Assembly: GCA_036732025.1 (NCBI GenBank)
Contig: DAINDE010000017.1
Coordinates: 1-64,000, forward strand
Direction: 5' to 3'
DNA: 64,000 nucleotides
Source of the DNA: SSSZ01 sp036732025
Lineage (GTDB): Bacteria; Pseudomonadota; Gammaproteobacteria; Burkholderiales; Rhodocyclaceae
In this document: positions 33,314 through 43,112 of the stretch, in pieces
Position numbering within the stretch: position 1 is the first letter of the stretch
Layout of the letters: every line of letters begins with the position of its first letter
Translations under genes and position numbers: made by a program
Notes under the pieces: model-generated
Told to the model about the DNA's origin: nothing
Seen by the model: the letters and a program-made list of their open reading frames with translations, nothing else
The model's database searches: none

Positions 33314-34477
33314 ATGCAAGGAAGATTTTTCGGCAGGGCCCGGGCTGCGGGCCTTGCCCTGCTGCTGGCGGCGACTGCCGGCATGGCTGCGGCGAGAACG
33401 CTGCAGGTCGGCCCGGAGCGCGAAATCCGCACCCTTGCCGCCGCTGCCAGGGAGGCCCGGGACGGGGACGCGGTGGAAGTGGATGCTGGCACCTACCGGG
33501 GCGACGTGGCGGTGTGGACCCAGGGCGATCTGACCATCCGCGGCGTCGGCGGCCCCGTCCGCCTGGAGGCCGCCGGGGCGAGCGCCGAGGGCAAGGCCAT
33601 CTGGGTGCTGCGGGGCGGGCGTTTCCGCGTCGACAACATCGAATTCCACGGCGCCCGGGTGCCCGACCGCAACGGCGCCGGCATCCGCCTGGAGAAAGGC
33701 AGCCTGACCGTTCGCCACTGCCGGTTTGCGGACAATGAAAACGGCATCCTGACCGGCTTCGACACCGCCGGCGAACTGACCGTCGAGAACAGCGAGTTCA
33801 TCAGGAACGGCGGCGGGGACGGCCAGGCCCACAATCTCTACGTGGGCCCCCTCCGGCGCCTGACGGTGACCGGCAGCTATTTTCACCACGCCCGGGTGGG
33901 GCACCTTGTGAAGAGCCGGGCCCAGGAAAACCACATCCTCTATAACCGCCTCGCCGACGAAGGGGGGGGCGCCAGCTATGAGCTGGAATTCACCAACGGG
34001 GGCGTGGCTTACGTCATCGGCAACGTCATCCAGCAGGGGCCGGGCACCCAGAATCCCTTCCTGGTTTCCTACGGCGCCGAAGGCTACCAGGGCCAACGCC
34101 ACGAACTGTACCTGGTGAACAACACCCTGGTCGATGAGCGCCCCGGCGGCGGATTCTTCCTGCGGGTGGCGCCGGGCAAGGTCCGGGTGGTGGCCGCCAA
34201 CAACCTGCTGCTGGGACCGAACCCCCTGGCGCTGCCGGCTGACGCGGTGGCGGGGAACAACGTCGCGGCAGCGCCGGCCGATCTGGCCGGCGGGGATCAG
34301 GCCTACCGCCTGCGCCGCAGCGCGGCGGAGCGCCTGGCGGGCAAGGCGATGCCGGCGGAAGACGCGGCCGGCGCCAGCCTGCTGCCGACCATGGAGTACG
34401 TACATCCCCTCGGCGCAAAGCCGCTGCCGAAGGGGGTCAAGCTCCTTCCCGGAGCATTGCAGACGCCGGCGCCGTGA
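33314..34477 (+). CDS. Secreted right-handed parallel beta-helix protein
   Basis: A 387-residue protein with a signal peptide (GLALLLAATAGMAAA, ending near residue 27) and then a parallel beta-helix of pectate-lyase-like type. Repeating strand-turn patterns such as LTVRHCRFADNENGIL, LTVENSEFIRNGGG, LTVTGSYFHHARVGH and AYVIGNVIQQG show the coil register. Such proteins bind or cleave uronic-acid polysaccharides, or act as polysaccharide epimerases; no firm catalytic set is visible. ATG 33314 has a strong ribosome site (GGGAGGT). Its last 41 bp overlap the convergent hydrolase gene. It diverges from the aminotransferase operon. Confidence 0.8.
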   Translation: MQGRFFGRARAAGLALLLAATAGMAAARTLQVGPEREIRTLAAAAREARDGDAVEVDAGTYRGDVAVWTQGDLTIRGVGGPVRLEAAGASAEGKAIWVLRGGRFRVDNIEFHGARVPDRNGAGIRLEKGSLTVRHCRFADNENGILTGFDTAGELTVENSEFIRNGGGDGQAHNLYVGPLRRLTVTGSYFHHARVGHLVKSRAQENHILYNRLADEGGGASYELEFTNGGVAYVIGNVIQQGPGTQNPFLVSYGAEGYQGQRHELYLVNNTLVDERPGGGFFLRVAPGKVRVVAANNLLLGPNPLALPADAVAGNNVAAAPADLAGGDQAYRLRRSAAERLAGKAMPAEDAAGASLLPTMEYVHPLGAKPLPKGVKLLPGALQTPAP

Positions 34478-35324
34478 GGCTGGCGAGCCAGTCGGCGGTG
34501 GCGTTTTCCACCGCCTGCCGCCACTCGGCCGTGGAGAAGGTGTGGTCGGCCCCGGCGATGTCGTGGCGCTGCAGTTGCGGGCGGTGGAGGGCGTCCCGCC
34601 ATTCCCCGCCGCTGTCGACGCAAGCCAGGAATTCCTTGGCGGTGTAATCCTCACTGCTCAGGATGAGCAGGAGGGGGCCGGGAAAGCTGGCCCATCCCCG
34701 GGCCATGGCCGTCTGGAACGGCAGTTCGGCCGCCGCCGGGCTGGCGGAAGGAGGGGCGGCGGCAAGGCGAAGGCTGCGCAGCAGACCCCCGGCGGCGCCC
34801 AGGATGTCGATGCGGCCGCTCAGGAGCTTGGCCCAGAATTCCCGGTCGAGGAGCCGTTGCCCGTAATAGTGCTGCACATGGGTGCGGGCCAGGGTGGCCT
34901 CCGAGCGCACCCAGGGATTGAGCAGGCACAGCCCGGCCAGCCGCGGATCCCGCTGACGGTGCCAGTAGAGCAGGGCAGCCGAGGCGGCGTCGCACAGGCC
35001 CCAGAGGACCACTCTTGTCACTGCGGGGCAGCGGGCCTGCAGGCAATCGATGGCGGCGGCGATGTCGTCGTCCACCTGTTGGAAATCGCGGGGGTCGCCG
35101 GTGCTGTCCCCCATGCCCCGGTAGTCGAAGCGCAGGGTGGCGAAGCCCCTGGCCGCCAGGGCACGGGACAGCAGCAGGAACTGGCGGTGACTGCCGACCC
35201 GGGTCTGCGGCCCGCCGACGACGATGACCACGCCTACGTCGGCCGGCGCCTCGGGGCAGGCGACGATGCCCTGCAGCGTTTCGCCGCGGCAGGGAAAGGC
35301 GAGGGCCTCCTCGCGGAAAATCAT
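34437..35324 (-). CDS. Exosortase A system-associated hydrolase 1 (alpha/beta fold)
   Basis: A 295-residue alpha/beta hydrolase of the family named exosortase A system-associated hydrolase 1; the substrate is unknown. GVVIVVGGPQTRVGSHRQFL (about 30-50) is the oxyanion-side glycine block and LRFDYRGMGDSTG the next conserved turn. LWGLCDAASAAL (about 108) replaces the usual G-x-S-x-G nucleophile elbow with GLCDA, so a cysteine may be the nucleophile. HDIAGADHTF supplies the C-terminal His. It overlaps hydrolase 2 by ATGA and the beta-helix gene convergently by 41 bp. Confidence 0.85.
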   Translation of the reverse strand: MIFREEALAFPCRGETLQGIVACPEAPADVGVVIVVGGPQTRVGSHRQFLLLSRALAARGFATLRFDYRGMGDSTGDPRDFQQVDDDIAAAIDCLQARCPAVTRVVLWGLCDAASAALLYWHRQRDPRLAGLCLLNPWVRSEATLARTHVQHYYGQRLLDREFWAKLLSGRIDILGAAGGLLRSLRLAAAPPSASPAAAELPFQTAMARGWASFPGPLLLILSSEDYTAKEFLACVDSGGEWRDALHRPQLQRHDIAGADHTFSTAEWRQAVENATADWLASLTAPASAMLREGA

Positions 35325-36133
35325 GGCGCGGCCTCGGCCAGGGCGGCCAGGGTGGCGGCCAGGAGGGCGGGGGATTCCTCGATTTCCGTGGTCTGCCAGA
35401 AGGCCGGCCCGCCGATGGCGGCGCTGGCAACCTGGAAGTCGGCCTGGCGCCAGCGTTCCAGCCATTTGCCGGCGGCCGGGGAGAGCTGGGGGTCTGGCCG
35501 GCCGGATGTTTCCAGCCAGACCAGGCGGCCGGCGCCGGCGGGCGGTTCGAGCTCGGCCCGGGCCAGGGGATCGGCCAGGGCCGGCGCCAGCCGGTAGCCG
35601 GCGATTTCCACCGCCTGGCCGGCAGCCAGCTGCTGCTGCGGGCTGGCCTCGCCGGCCCCGCCGTCGCCGGCGATCAGGTCGCCAGCCAGCTTGAGGCGCA
35701 GGAATTGCTGCAGGTACTGCTTGCCGGAGGCCACCGGCTGCCAGAACAGGAAATTGACGCTGCCGCCCAGGGCCGGCGCCGCCTGGACGGCCAGCAGGCA
35801 GCCCAGGCGCAGCCCCCACAGCCAGAGGGGGGCGTCGGTCCGGCTGCGCAGCCATTGCGCCGCGGCCAGCACGTCATCCTGCCAGGCCGGCCAGGTGGCG
35901 TCGCCGAAATCCCCGGCGCTGTCGCCGCAGCCCAGCAGATCCACCTGCAGGACGGCGAAACCGGCGGCGGCCAACTGCCGGCTCTGCCGGGCCGCCATGC
36001 GCCGGGATTTGTTCATTTCCTCGGCGAAGGGATGGAGATAGAGCACGGCGCCCCGCGGCGTGCCGCCGGCCGGGGGGTGGAAGAGGCAATAGCGCGGTCC
36101 GCCGGGGGCGGGGAGGAAGAAGGGCTCGCTCAC
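35321..36133 (-). CDS. Exosortase A system-associated hydrolase 2 (alpha/beta fold)
   Basis: A 270-residue alpha/beta-hydrolase relative that goes with hydrolase 1 in XrtA loci. VLYLHPFAEEMNKSRRMAAR (about 30-49) matches the family opening and VLQVDLLGCGDSAGDF the following turn. WLWGLRLGCLLAVQA (about 102-116) stands where the nucleophile elbow is expected, as G-L-R-L-G, so the usual Ser is missing. Perhaps it is not a classical esterase, or it works as a partner of hydrolase 1. It starts 10 bp after the ACP stop. A role in releasing or transferring an ACP-bound group is inference. Confidence 0.83.
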   Translation of the reverse strand: MSEPFFLPAPGGPRYCLFHPPAGGTPRGAVLYLHPFAEEMNKSRRMAARQSRQLAAAGFAVLQVDLLGCGDSAGDFGDATWPAWQDDVLAAAQWLRSRTDAPLWLWGLRLGCLLAVQAAPALGGSVNFLFWQPVASGKQYLQQFLRLKLAGDLIAGDGGAGEASPQQQLAAGQAVEIAGYRLAPALADPLARAELEPPAGAGRLVWLETSGRPDPQLSPAAGKWLERWRQADFQVASAAIGGPAFWQTTEIEESPALLAATLAALAEAAP

Positions 36134-36143
36134 GCCGCCGCGG

Positions 36144-36395
36144 TCAGGCGTCGACCTTGCCCTGCACGAATTCCACCAGGGAGCCCAGGGTGGCGAAGGT
36201 GCCGCCGTCGATCTCGTCGTCGTCCACGGCGAAGCCGAAGCGTTCCTCGAGGGTGGTCAGCAGGGCCACGACGGCCATGGAATCCAGCTCGGGAATGGCG
36301 CCGAGCAGCGGCGTGTCGAGGCCGAAGCCGGCGGCGCGGCCGTTCAGGCTGAGGATTTCGTCGAGGATGGCGACCACTTCTTGCTTGATGTCCAA
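36144..36395 (-). CDS. Acyl carrier protein of the exosortase A-associated module
   Basis: An 83-residue acidic carrier protein. Ser39 in IPELDSMAVVALLTTLEERF is the predicted attachment site for phosphopantetheine; DDEIDGGTFATLGSLVEFV is the third helix. The start chosen is TTG 36395, giving DIKQEVVAILDEIL, because GGGAGAAG stands at the right distance before it. The in-frame ATG at 36431 falls inside a likely -10 element (TATAAT) and has no ribosome site. It probably receives an acyl or aminoacyl group from the ligase encoded divergently at 36538 and hands it to the polysaccharide or to the two hydrolases downstream. Confidence 0.85.
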   Translation of the reverse strand: MDIKQEVVAILDEILSLNGRAAGFGLDTPLLGAIPELDSMAVVALLTTLEERFGFAVDDDEIDGGTFATLGSLVEFVQGKVDA

Positions 36396-36403
36396 CGTCT
36401 TCT

Positions 36404-36454
36404 CCCGGGGGCAGAGCAAATCAGCGGGCATTATAGGGTGAGAAAGCCCCCGGG
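36404..36454 (-). promoter_or_regulatory. Promoter of the ACP-hydrolase operon flanked by an inverted repeat
   Basis: On the minus strand TATAAT (36430-36435) is a good -10 hexamer, with a weak -35 (CAGTCC, 17 bp away). A perfect 9-bp inverted repeat flanks it: CCCGGGGGC at 36404-36412 and GCCCCCGGG at 36446-36454. One arm covers the -35 region and the other lies in the leader beside the ribosome site. This geometry could be an operator or an RNA hairpin. The facing plus-strand ligase gene may share this region. Function is not shown. Confidence 0.4.
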
Positions 36455-36537
36455 ACTGTGAGATACTCAACGCCGTTATGAGCGCTGGATAAGCTACCCT
36501 GTCCGGCCCGGGCTGCGGCCCGCCGATCTGTCGAGTG

Positions 36538-38139
<1,602 letters not shown>

Positions 38140-38172
38140 GCCGCCGCCCTTTTACCTGGGTTCTTGAACACT

Positions 38173-39417
38173 ATGGAACAGACAGCACGCCCGGCACCGC
38201 GCCACGCGCCGATGGATCAGTTTCCGGTCGTCGCCGGCGAACTGCAGGTGGGCGGGATTCCTCTCTCGCGCCTGGCGGCCCGCGTCGGCCGTACTCCCTT
38301 CTATGCCTACGACCGGCGGTTGTTGAGCCGGCGGGTGGCGGAGCTGCGCCAGGCGCTGCCGGCCGCGGTGAAGCTCCACTACGCCATGAAGGCCAACCCC
38401 CTTCCGGCCCTGGTGGGCCACATGGCGGGCCTGGTGGATGGCATCGACGTGGCGTCGGCCGGGGAGCTCAAGGTGGCCCTGGACGCCGGCGCCGATCCGC
38501 GGGAAATCAGTTTCGCCGGTCCCGGCAAGCAGATCGGCGAACTGCGCCAGGCGGTTGCCGCCGGCATCCTCGTCAATATCGAGTCCTTCCGGGAGGTCGG
38601 GCTGCTGGCGGAGATTTCCGCCGAACTCACCCTTCCGGCCAGGGTGGCGGTGCGGGTGAATCCCGATTTCGAACTGAAGAACTCCGGCATGAAGATGGGG
38701 GGCGGCCCCAAGCAGTTCGGCGTCGACGCCGAACAGGTGCCCGCATTGCTGGCTGCCATCGGCGCTGCCGGCCTGGCTTTCGAGGGCTTCCATCTTTTCG
38801 CCGGCTCCCAGAACCTGCGGGCTGAGGCCATCGTCGAGGCCCAGCAGAAGAGTTTCGAACTCGCCCTCCGGCTGGCGGGGGCGGCGCCGGGGCCGGTGCG
38901 CTTCCTCAACCTGGGCGGGGGCTTCGGCATTCCTTATTTCCCCGGGGAATCCCGCCTCGACCTGGCGCCGGTGGGCGCCAACTTGGCGACCTTGGCGGAG
39001 CGGGCCGCCACGGCGCTGCCCGAGGCGGCCCTGGTGATCGAGCTGGGGCGCTACCTGGTGGGCGAGGCCGGCATCTACGTGGCCCGGGTGGTGGACCGCA
39101 AGATTTCCCGGCGGCAGGTCTTTCTCGTCACCGACGGCGGCTTGCACCACCATTTGTCGGCCTCCGGCAATTTCGGCCAGGTCCTGCGCAAGAATTATCC
39201 GGCGGCCGTCGGCAACCGCATGGGCGAGGGCGCCCTGGAGACGGCCTCGGTGGTGGGGCCGCTCTGCACGCCCCTGGATCTGCTGGCCGACCGTCTGGAA
39301 CTGCCGGCAGCGCAGCCTGGCGATCTGGTGGTCGTCTTCCAGTCCGGTGCTTATGGTGCGAGCGCCAGTCCGCAAGCCTTCCTGGGGCATCCGGCGGTGG
39401 TCGAGGTGCTCGTTTGA
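38173..39417 (+). CDS. PLP-dependent decarboxylase, exosortase A system-associated
   Basis: A 414-residue fold type III decarboxylase related to diaminopimelate (LysA) and ornithine decarboxylases. Lys73 in LHYAMKANP is the PLP lysine, FLNLGGGFGIPYF (around residue 245) binds the phosphate and Cys365 in GPLCTPLDLLA matches the second-subunit active-site Cys. ATG 38173 is used; TTG 38164 is an alternative. It probably decarboxylates an amino acid, or an aminoacyl group made with the ligase and ACP, to give an amine for decorating the glycan. That pathway is inference: the family is linked to XrtA loci but has no confirmed substrate. Confidence 0.88.
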   Translation: MEQTARPAPRHAPMDQFPVVAGELQVGGIPLSRLAARVGRTPFYAYDRRLLSRRVAELRQALPAAVKLHYAMKANPLPALVGHMAGLVDGIDVASAGELKVALDAGADPREISFAGPGKQIGELRQAVAAGILVNIESFREVGLLAEISAELTLPARVAVRVNPDFELKNSGMKMGGGPKQFGVDAEQVPALLAAIGAAGLAFEGFHLFAGSQNLRAEAIVEAQQKSFELALRLAGAAPGPVRFLNLGGGFGIPYFPGESRLDLAPVGANLATLAERAATALPEAALVIELGRYLVGEAGIYVARVVDRKISRRQVFLVTDGGLHHHLSASGNFGQVLRKNYPAAVGNRMGEGALETASVVGPLCTPLDLLADRLELPAAQPGDLVVVFQSGAYGASASPQAFLGHPAVVEVLV

Positions 39418-39499
39418 GGGGGGGCGGGCATTCGATTTTGGTCGTGAAATAATGCGCGGCTATTCTTGCGGGCCGGAAATACAATGGGTCACGGTATGA

Positions 39500-39540
39500 G
39501 GGCGTACTTCACGCGGCGCCCGTGGGGGCGCGAAGGCGTA
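39500..39540. promoter_or_regulatory. Hairpin in the leader of the EpsB-type gene
   Basis: GCGCCC (39516-39521) and GGGCGC (39526-39531) form a perfect 6-bp stem with a GTGG loop, extended by CTTC and GAAG across a bulge. It lies 45 bp before the GTG start of the sugar transferase, in the 158-bp gap after the decarboxylase. No T-run follows, so it is not a standard terminator; it may shape the leader RNA. The remaining gap (39418-39499) shows only AT-rich patches (around 39440-39455 and 39475-39485) that could hold a promoter. Confidence 0.3.
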
Positions 39541-39575
39541 TGGACCATGCGATCAGGGAATCGCGGAGATAAGCG

Positions 39576-40958
39576 GTGATCAAGTTGTTCAACCACTGGA
39601 TTGGCTGGCGCACCCTGCTGCAGGTGCTGTTCGATTTTTCCTTCGTCTTCGTGGCGATGATCATCGCCGTGCTGTGGGTGGGGGCGGGGCTGGCCGTCGA
39701 CGTCAAGATGGTTCTCGTCTATGCCGTCATCCTGGCGGCCACCATGCTAGTGCTCAACGCCTGGTTCGGCTTCTATCAGCGCCTGCACAACCGTACCATC
39801 TACCAGACCCGGGCGCGGGCGGTGCTTTCCCTCTATCTGGCGGTGCCCCTGGCTTACGGCCTGTTCGTCATGCTGCCGGTGGCCGAGGTGAGCCGCGAAT
39901 TCCTGCAGCTTTCGGCCATGTCGGCAGTCTTCGGCATGCTCATCAACCGGGTCAGCTCCGCCCATTCCTCGCCGACCCAGATGCTGGTGCGGCGGATACT
40001 GGTTTTCGGCGCCGGGGCGAAGGCCCAGGCCGTGCGCAAGGCCCTCAACAAGTCCGATCCCACGGCCCAGATCGTCGGTTATTTCCCCAGCCCCGTCGAA
40101 GAGGAAATCAAGGTGCCCGCCGATCAGGTGCTGACGCGGGAACGCTCGCTGACGGAAACGGCTCGCCACCTCAAGGTGGACGAGATCGTCGTGGCGGTGA
40201 CCGAGCGGCGGGGCGGCGTCCTGCCCCTGCGCGAGCTTCTCGACTGCAAGCTGGCCGGGGTGCGGGTTCTCGACCTGGCGAGCCATTTCGAGCAGACCCT
40301 GGGTCAGATTCGCCTCGATTCGCTTTACGCCGGCTGGCTCATTTTCGGCGATGGCTTCCGCCAGGGGTTCTGGCGAACCACCATCAAGCGCGCCTTCGAC
40401 GTTGTTTGCGCCCTGATCCTCCTGATCCTGGCGGCCCCCGTCATGGCCCTGGCTTCGCTGGCCATCATCCTGGAAAGCGGCATGCCTCTCTTCTACCGTC
40501 AGGAACGGGTGGGGCTCAACGGCCGTCTGTTTAACGTCATCAAGTTCCGCAGCATGCGCACCGACGCGGAAAAGGATGGCAAGCCCCGCTGGGCGACGGC
40601 CGGCGACGACCGGGTGACCAGGGTCGGCCGCATCATCCGCAAGCTGCGCATCGACGAGCTGCCCCAGCTGATCAGCGTCCTCAACGGCGACATGAGCCTG
40701 GTGGGCCCCCGCCCCGAGCGCCCCTATTTCGTCGATCAGCTTACCCGGGAAATACCTTTCTACGCCGTGCGCCACAGCGTCAAGCCGGGCGTCACCGGCT
40801 GGGCCCAGGTGCGTTACCACTACGGCGCCTCGGTGGAGGACTCGGCGGAAAAGCTGCAGTACGACCTTTACTACGTGAAGAACCACACGCTGTTCCTGGA
40901 TATCCTGGTCCTCTTCGAAACCATCGGCGTGGTTCTCACGGCGAAAGGCGCCCAATGA
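39576..40958 (+). CDS. epsB: Initiating sugar transferase, TIGR03013/EpsB type (XrtA system)
   Basis: A 460-residue polyprenyl-phosphate sugar-1-phosphate transferase that starts glycan synthesis on undecaprenyl phosphate at the inner membrane. The N-terminal part has four to five hydrophobic helices and a CoA-binding-like domain (RRILVFGAGAKAQAVRKAL, about 140-160). The C-terminal catalytic domain begins with KRAFDVVCALILLI. YRQERVGLNGRLFNVIKFRS, KLRIDELPQLISVLNGDMS, VGPRPERPYFV and GVTGWAQVRY are hallmark blocks. The start is GTG 39576 with GGAGA upstream. This is the form linked to XrtA/PEP-CTERM loci, and it supplies the first sugar for the polysaccharide assembled by the neighbouring transferases. 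Confidence 0.92.
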   Translation: MIKLFNHWIGWRTLLQVLFDFSFVFVAMIIAVLWVGAGLAVDVKMVLVYAVILAATMLVLNAWFGFYQRLHNRTIYQTRARAVLSLYLAVPLAYGLFVMLPVAEVSREFLQLSAMSAVFGMLINRVSSAHSSPTQMLVRRILVFGAGAKAQAVRKALNKSDPTAQIVGYFPSPVEEEIKVPADQVLTRERSLTETARHLKVDEIVVAVTERRGGVLPLRELLDCKLAGVRVLDLASHFEQTLGQIRLDSLYAGWLIFGDGFRQGFWRTTIKRAFDVVCALILLILAAPVMALASLAIILESGMPLFYRQERVGLNGRLFNVIKFRSMRTDAEKDGKPRWATAGDDRVTRVGRIIRKLRIDELPQLISVLNGDMSLVGPRPERPYFVDQLTREIPFYAVRHSVKPGVTGWAQVRYHYGASVEDSAEKLQYDLYYVKNHTLFLDILVLFETIGVVLTAKGAQ

Positions 40959-40961
40959 CGC

Positions 40962-40986
40962 GACGTCCTGCCCGCCGGCGGGACGT
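40962..40986. other. Palindromic hairpin between epsB and prsK
   Basis: CCCGCCGGCGGG (40971-40982) is a perfect 12-bp palindrome, flanked on both sides by ACGT blocks that lengthen the stem across a small bulge. It occupies most of the 39-bp gap between the sugar transferase stop and the histidine kinase start. No T-run follows. It might slow transcription or protect an mRNA end, so that transferase and regulator levels differ. It might also be a chance product of high GC content. Confidence 0.35.
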
Positions 40987-40997
40987 GACGGTCCCCC

Positions 40998-43112
40998 ATG
41001 GAGCCTAGCGCTGCCGCACTGGCCGCCTGGGGTTACGGGTTCGCCGCCGGCAGCTATATCCTGCTGGCCCTGTATCTCGCCAGCCTGGGGACGCCCGCCG
41101 AAGGACGCCGCCGTGCCGCCGGCATGCTCGCGGCCGTGGGGTTGTGTGCCCTGTGGGCCATGGCCGGCTGGGCTTTCGCCGTCAGCGGGCGGCCGTTTTA
41201 TTGGGTGCTGGCGGTACTCCTCGATAATTTGCGCTATGGCGCCTGGTACGCCTTCATCCTGCTTCTTCTCGGGCCCAACGCCGGGCGACCGGCGCTGATC
41301 GGCATTCCTCCCCGCCTTGGCCTGCCGATGGCGGTAGGCATCGTGGCCGGTGGCATGGCGATTCACCTCGGCGCCCTACTCGGCCTGGGCGATCCGGCTT
41401 TTCTCGCCAAGGCCGGTCTGCTGCAGGCGCTGGTCATGGTCGTCTTCGCCCTGCTCCTGCTGGAGCAGTTCTTCCGCAGCGTCGCCGCGGATTCCCGCTG
41501 GAACGTCAAGCCTTTTTGCCTGGGATTGGCCGGCGCCTTTGCCTTCGACCTCTACGTCTATTCCGACGCCCTGCTGTTCGGGCGCCTCGACGCCGACGCC
41601 GTCAGCATTCGCGGCTTCGTGGCCGCCATGGTGGTGCCGCTGCTGGCCTTGTCCACCAGCCGCAGCCGCGACTGGATGTCGCGCATCCGCCTTTCCCAGA
41701 AGGCGGCCTTCCATTCGCTGACCCTGCTGTTTTCCGGCATGTACCTGCTGTTCATGGCAGGGGTGGGGTACTACGTCCGCTATTTCGGGGGCGACTGGGG
41801 AAGGGCGTTGCAGTTGGCGCTGGTATTCCTGGCCTTCCTCGGCCTGGGCGTTCTCGCTTTCTCGGGGGCTGTCCGGGCCAAGCTGCGGGTCCTGGTGGGC
41901 AAGCATTTCTTCAGCTACCGCTACGACTATCGCGAGGAGTGGCTGAAATTCACCCAGACCCTGTCCGAGCAGGGGTCGCCCCAGACCATGGGGCTCCACG
42001 CCATCCGCGGCCTGGCCGACATGCTGGAGAGCCCGGCCGGGGCGCTGTGGCTGCGCGATGCGGAACACGGCGCCTACACCCAGACGGCACGCTGGAACAT
42101 GGTCGAGGTCGGTGCCCGGGAGGAGGGCGGCTCACCGTTCTGCCGTTTTCTGGCGGATAGCGGGTGGGTCATCAATCTCGAGGAGTACCGCTGTTATGCC
42201 AGGCGCTACGAAGGGCTGGACCTGCCGCTGTGGCTCTCCGAGATTGCCAACGCCTGGCTCATCGTTCCGCTGCTGGTCGGCAGCGAGATGATCGGCTTTG
42301 TCGTCCTCGCCAGCCCCCGTACGCCGGTGGACGTCAACTGGGAGGTCAACGATCTGCTCAAGACCGCCGGCCGCCAGGCTGCGGCGTTCCTCGCCCAGTT
42401 GCAGGCAACGGAGGCGCTGCTGGAAGCGCGCAAGTTCGACGCCTTCAACCGCATGTCGGCCTTCGTCGTGCACGACCTGAAGAACATCGTCACCCAGCTT
42501 TCCCTGATGCTGAAGAATGCCGAGAAGCACAAGGACAACCCGGAGTTCCAGGAAGACATGCTGATGACCGTGGAGCATGCCGTCGAACGCATGCGCCAGC
42601 TCATGCTGCAACTGCGGGAGGGGGCGACCCCGCCCGGCACGCCGGTGGGCGTGGACCTGGCCGGCATCATCGAGCGCATCCGCAAGGGCAAGGCGGCCCA
42701 GGGGCGGACGGTGGACATCCAGGTGGAGGAGCGCTTGAGTACCCGCGGGCACGAGGAGCGGCTGGAGCGTGTCATCGGCCACATGGTGCAAAATGCGCTG
42801 GATGCAACCGACATGGATGGCCGGGTTTGGGTTAAGCTTGGACGTGAAGGAGGGCAGGCCCGCCTGGAGGTCGGCGATACCGGCCACGGCATGTCCGCGG
42901 AATTCATCCGCGAGCGCCTGTTCAAGCCGTTCCAGACGACCAAGCAGGCCGGCATGGGAATCGGCGCCTACGAGAGTTTTCAGTACGTGCAGGAACTGGG
43001 GGGAAAGATTTTGGTGGATAGTGAAGTGGACCAGGGCACCCGCGTGACCATGCTGTTGCCCTTGTTCGAGTTGGCCAAGGGATCGGATCTGCAGCATCGG
43101 GAGGCGGTATGA
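40998..43112 (+). CDS. prsK: Membrane histidine kinase PrsK (XrtA/PEP-CTERM system)
   Basis: A 704-residue sensor kinase. The first 290 or so residues hold about eight to ten hydrophobic helices (for example YILLALYLASLG, VVFALLLLEQFF and LYLLFMAGVGYYVRY). A GAF-like domain follows (about 320-465). His492 in FVVHDLKNIVTQLSL is the predicted phosphorylation site, and GDTGHGMS with KQAGMGIGAYESF forms the ATP lid of HATPase. Membrane-embedded sensing fits a lipid or cell-wall signal; none is known. It overlaps prsR by ATGA and partners it. In related bacteria this pair controls PEP-CTERM and polysaccharide genes. Confidence 0.92.
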   Translation: MEPSAAALAAWGYGFAAGSYILLALYLASLGTPAEGRRRAAGMLAAVGLCALWAMAGWAFAVSGRPFYWVLAVLLDNLRYGAWYAFILLLLGPNAGRPALIGIPPRLGLPMAVGIVAGGMAIHLGALLGLGDPAFLAKAGLLQALVMVVFALLLLEQFFRSVAADSRWNVKPFCLGLAGAFAFDLYVYSDALLFGRLDADAVSIRGFVAAMVVPLLALSTSRSRDWMSRIRLSQKAAFHSLTLLFSGMYLLFMAGVGYYVRYFGGDWGRALQLALVFLAFLGLGVLAFSGAVRAKLRVLVGKHFFSYRYDYREEWLKFTQTLSEQGSPQTMGLHAIRGLADMLESPAGALWLRDAEHGAYTQTARWNMVEVGAREEGGSPFCRFLADSGWVINLEEYRCYARRYEGLDLPLWLSEIANAWLIVPLLVGSEMIGFVVLASPRTPVDVNWEVNDLLKTAGRQAAAFLAQLQATEALLEARKFDAFNRMSAFVVHDLKNIVTQLSLMLKNAEKHKDNPEFQEDMLMTVEHAVERMRQLMLQLREGATPPGTPVGVDLAGIIERIRKGKAAQGRTVDIQVEERLSTRGHEERLERVIGHMVQNALDATDMDGRVWVKLGREGGQARLEVGDTGHGMSAEFIRERLFKPFQTTKQAGMGIGAYESFQYVQELGGKILVDSEVDQGTRVTMLLPLFELAKGSDLQHREAV

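Noticed and set aside
31981..33492. Long N-terminal extension of the GT4 gene at 30748 (reading open to 33492)
   Set aside because: The extension is antisense-like in composition and overlaps the aminotransferase in another frame. The GT4 start motif begins at 31980, overlapping the aminotransferase stop.
39418..39499. Sigma-54 promoter before the EpsB-type gene
   Set aside because: The only GG-N10-GC spacing near the gene (around 39501-39514) has poor agreement in both the -24 and -12 blocks.
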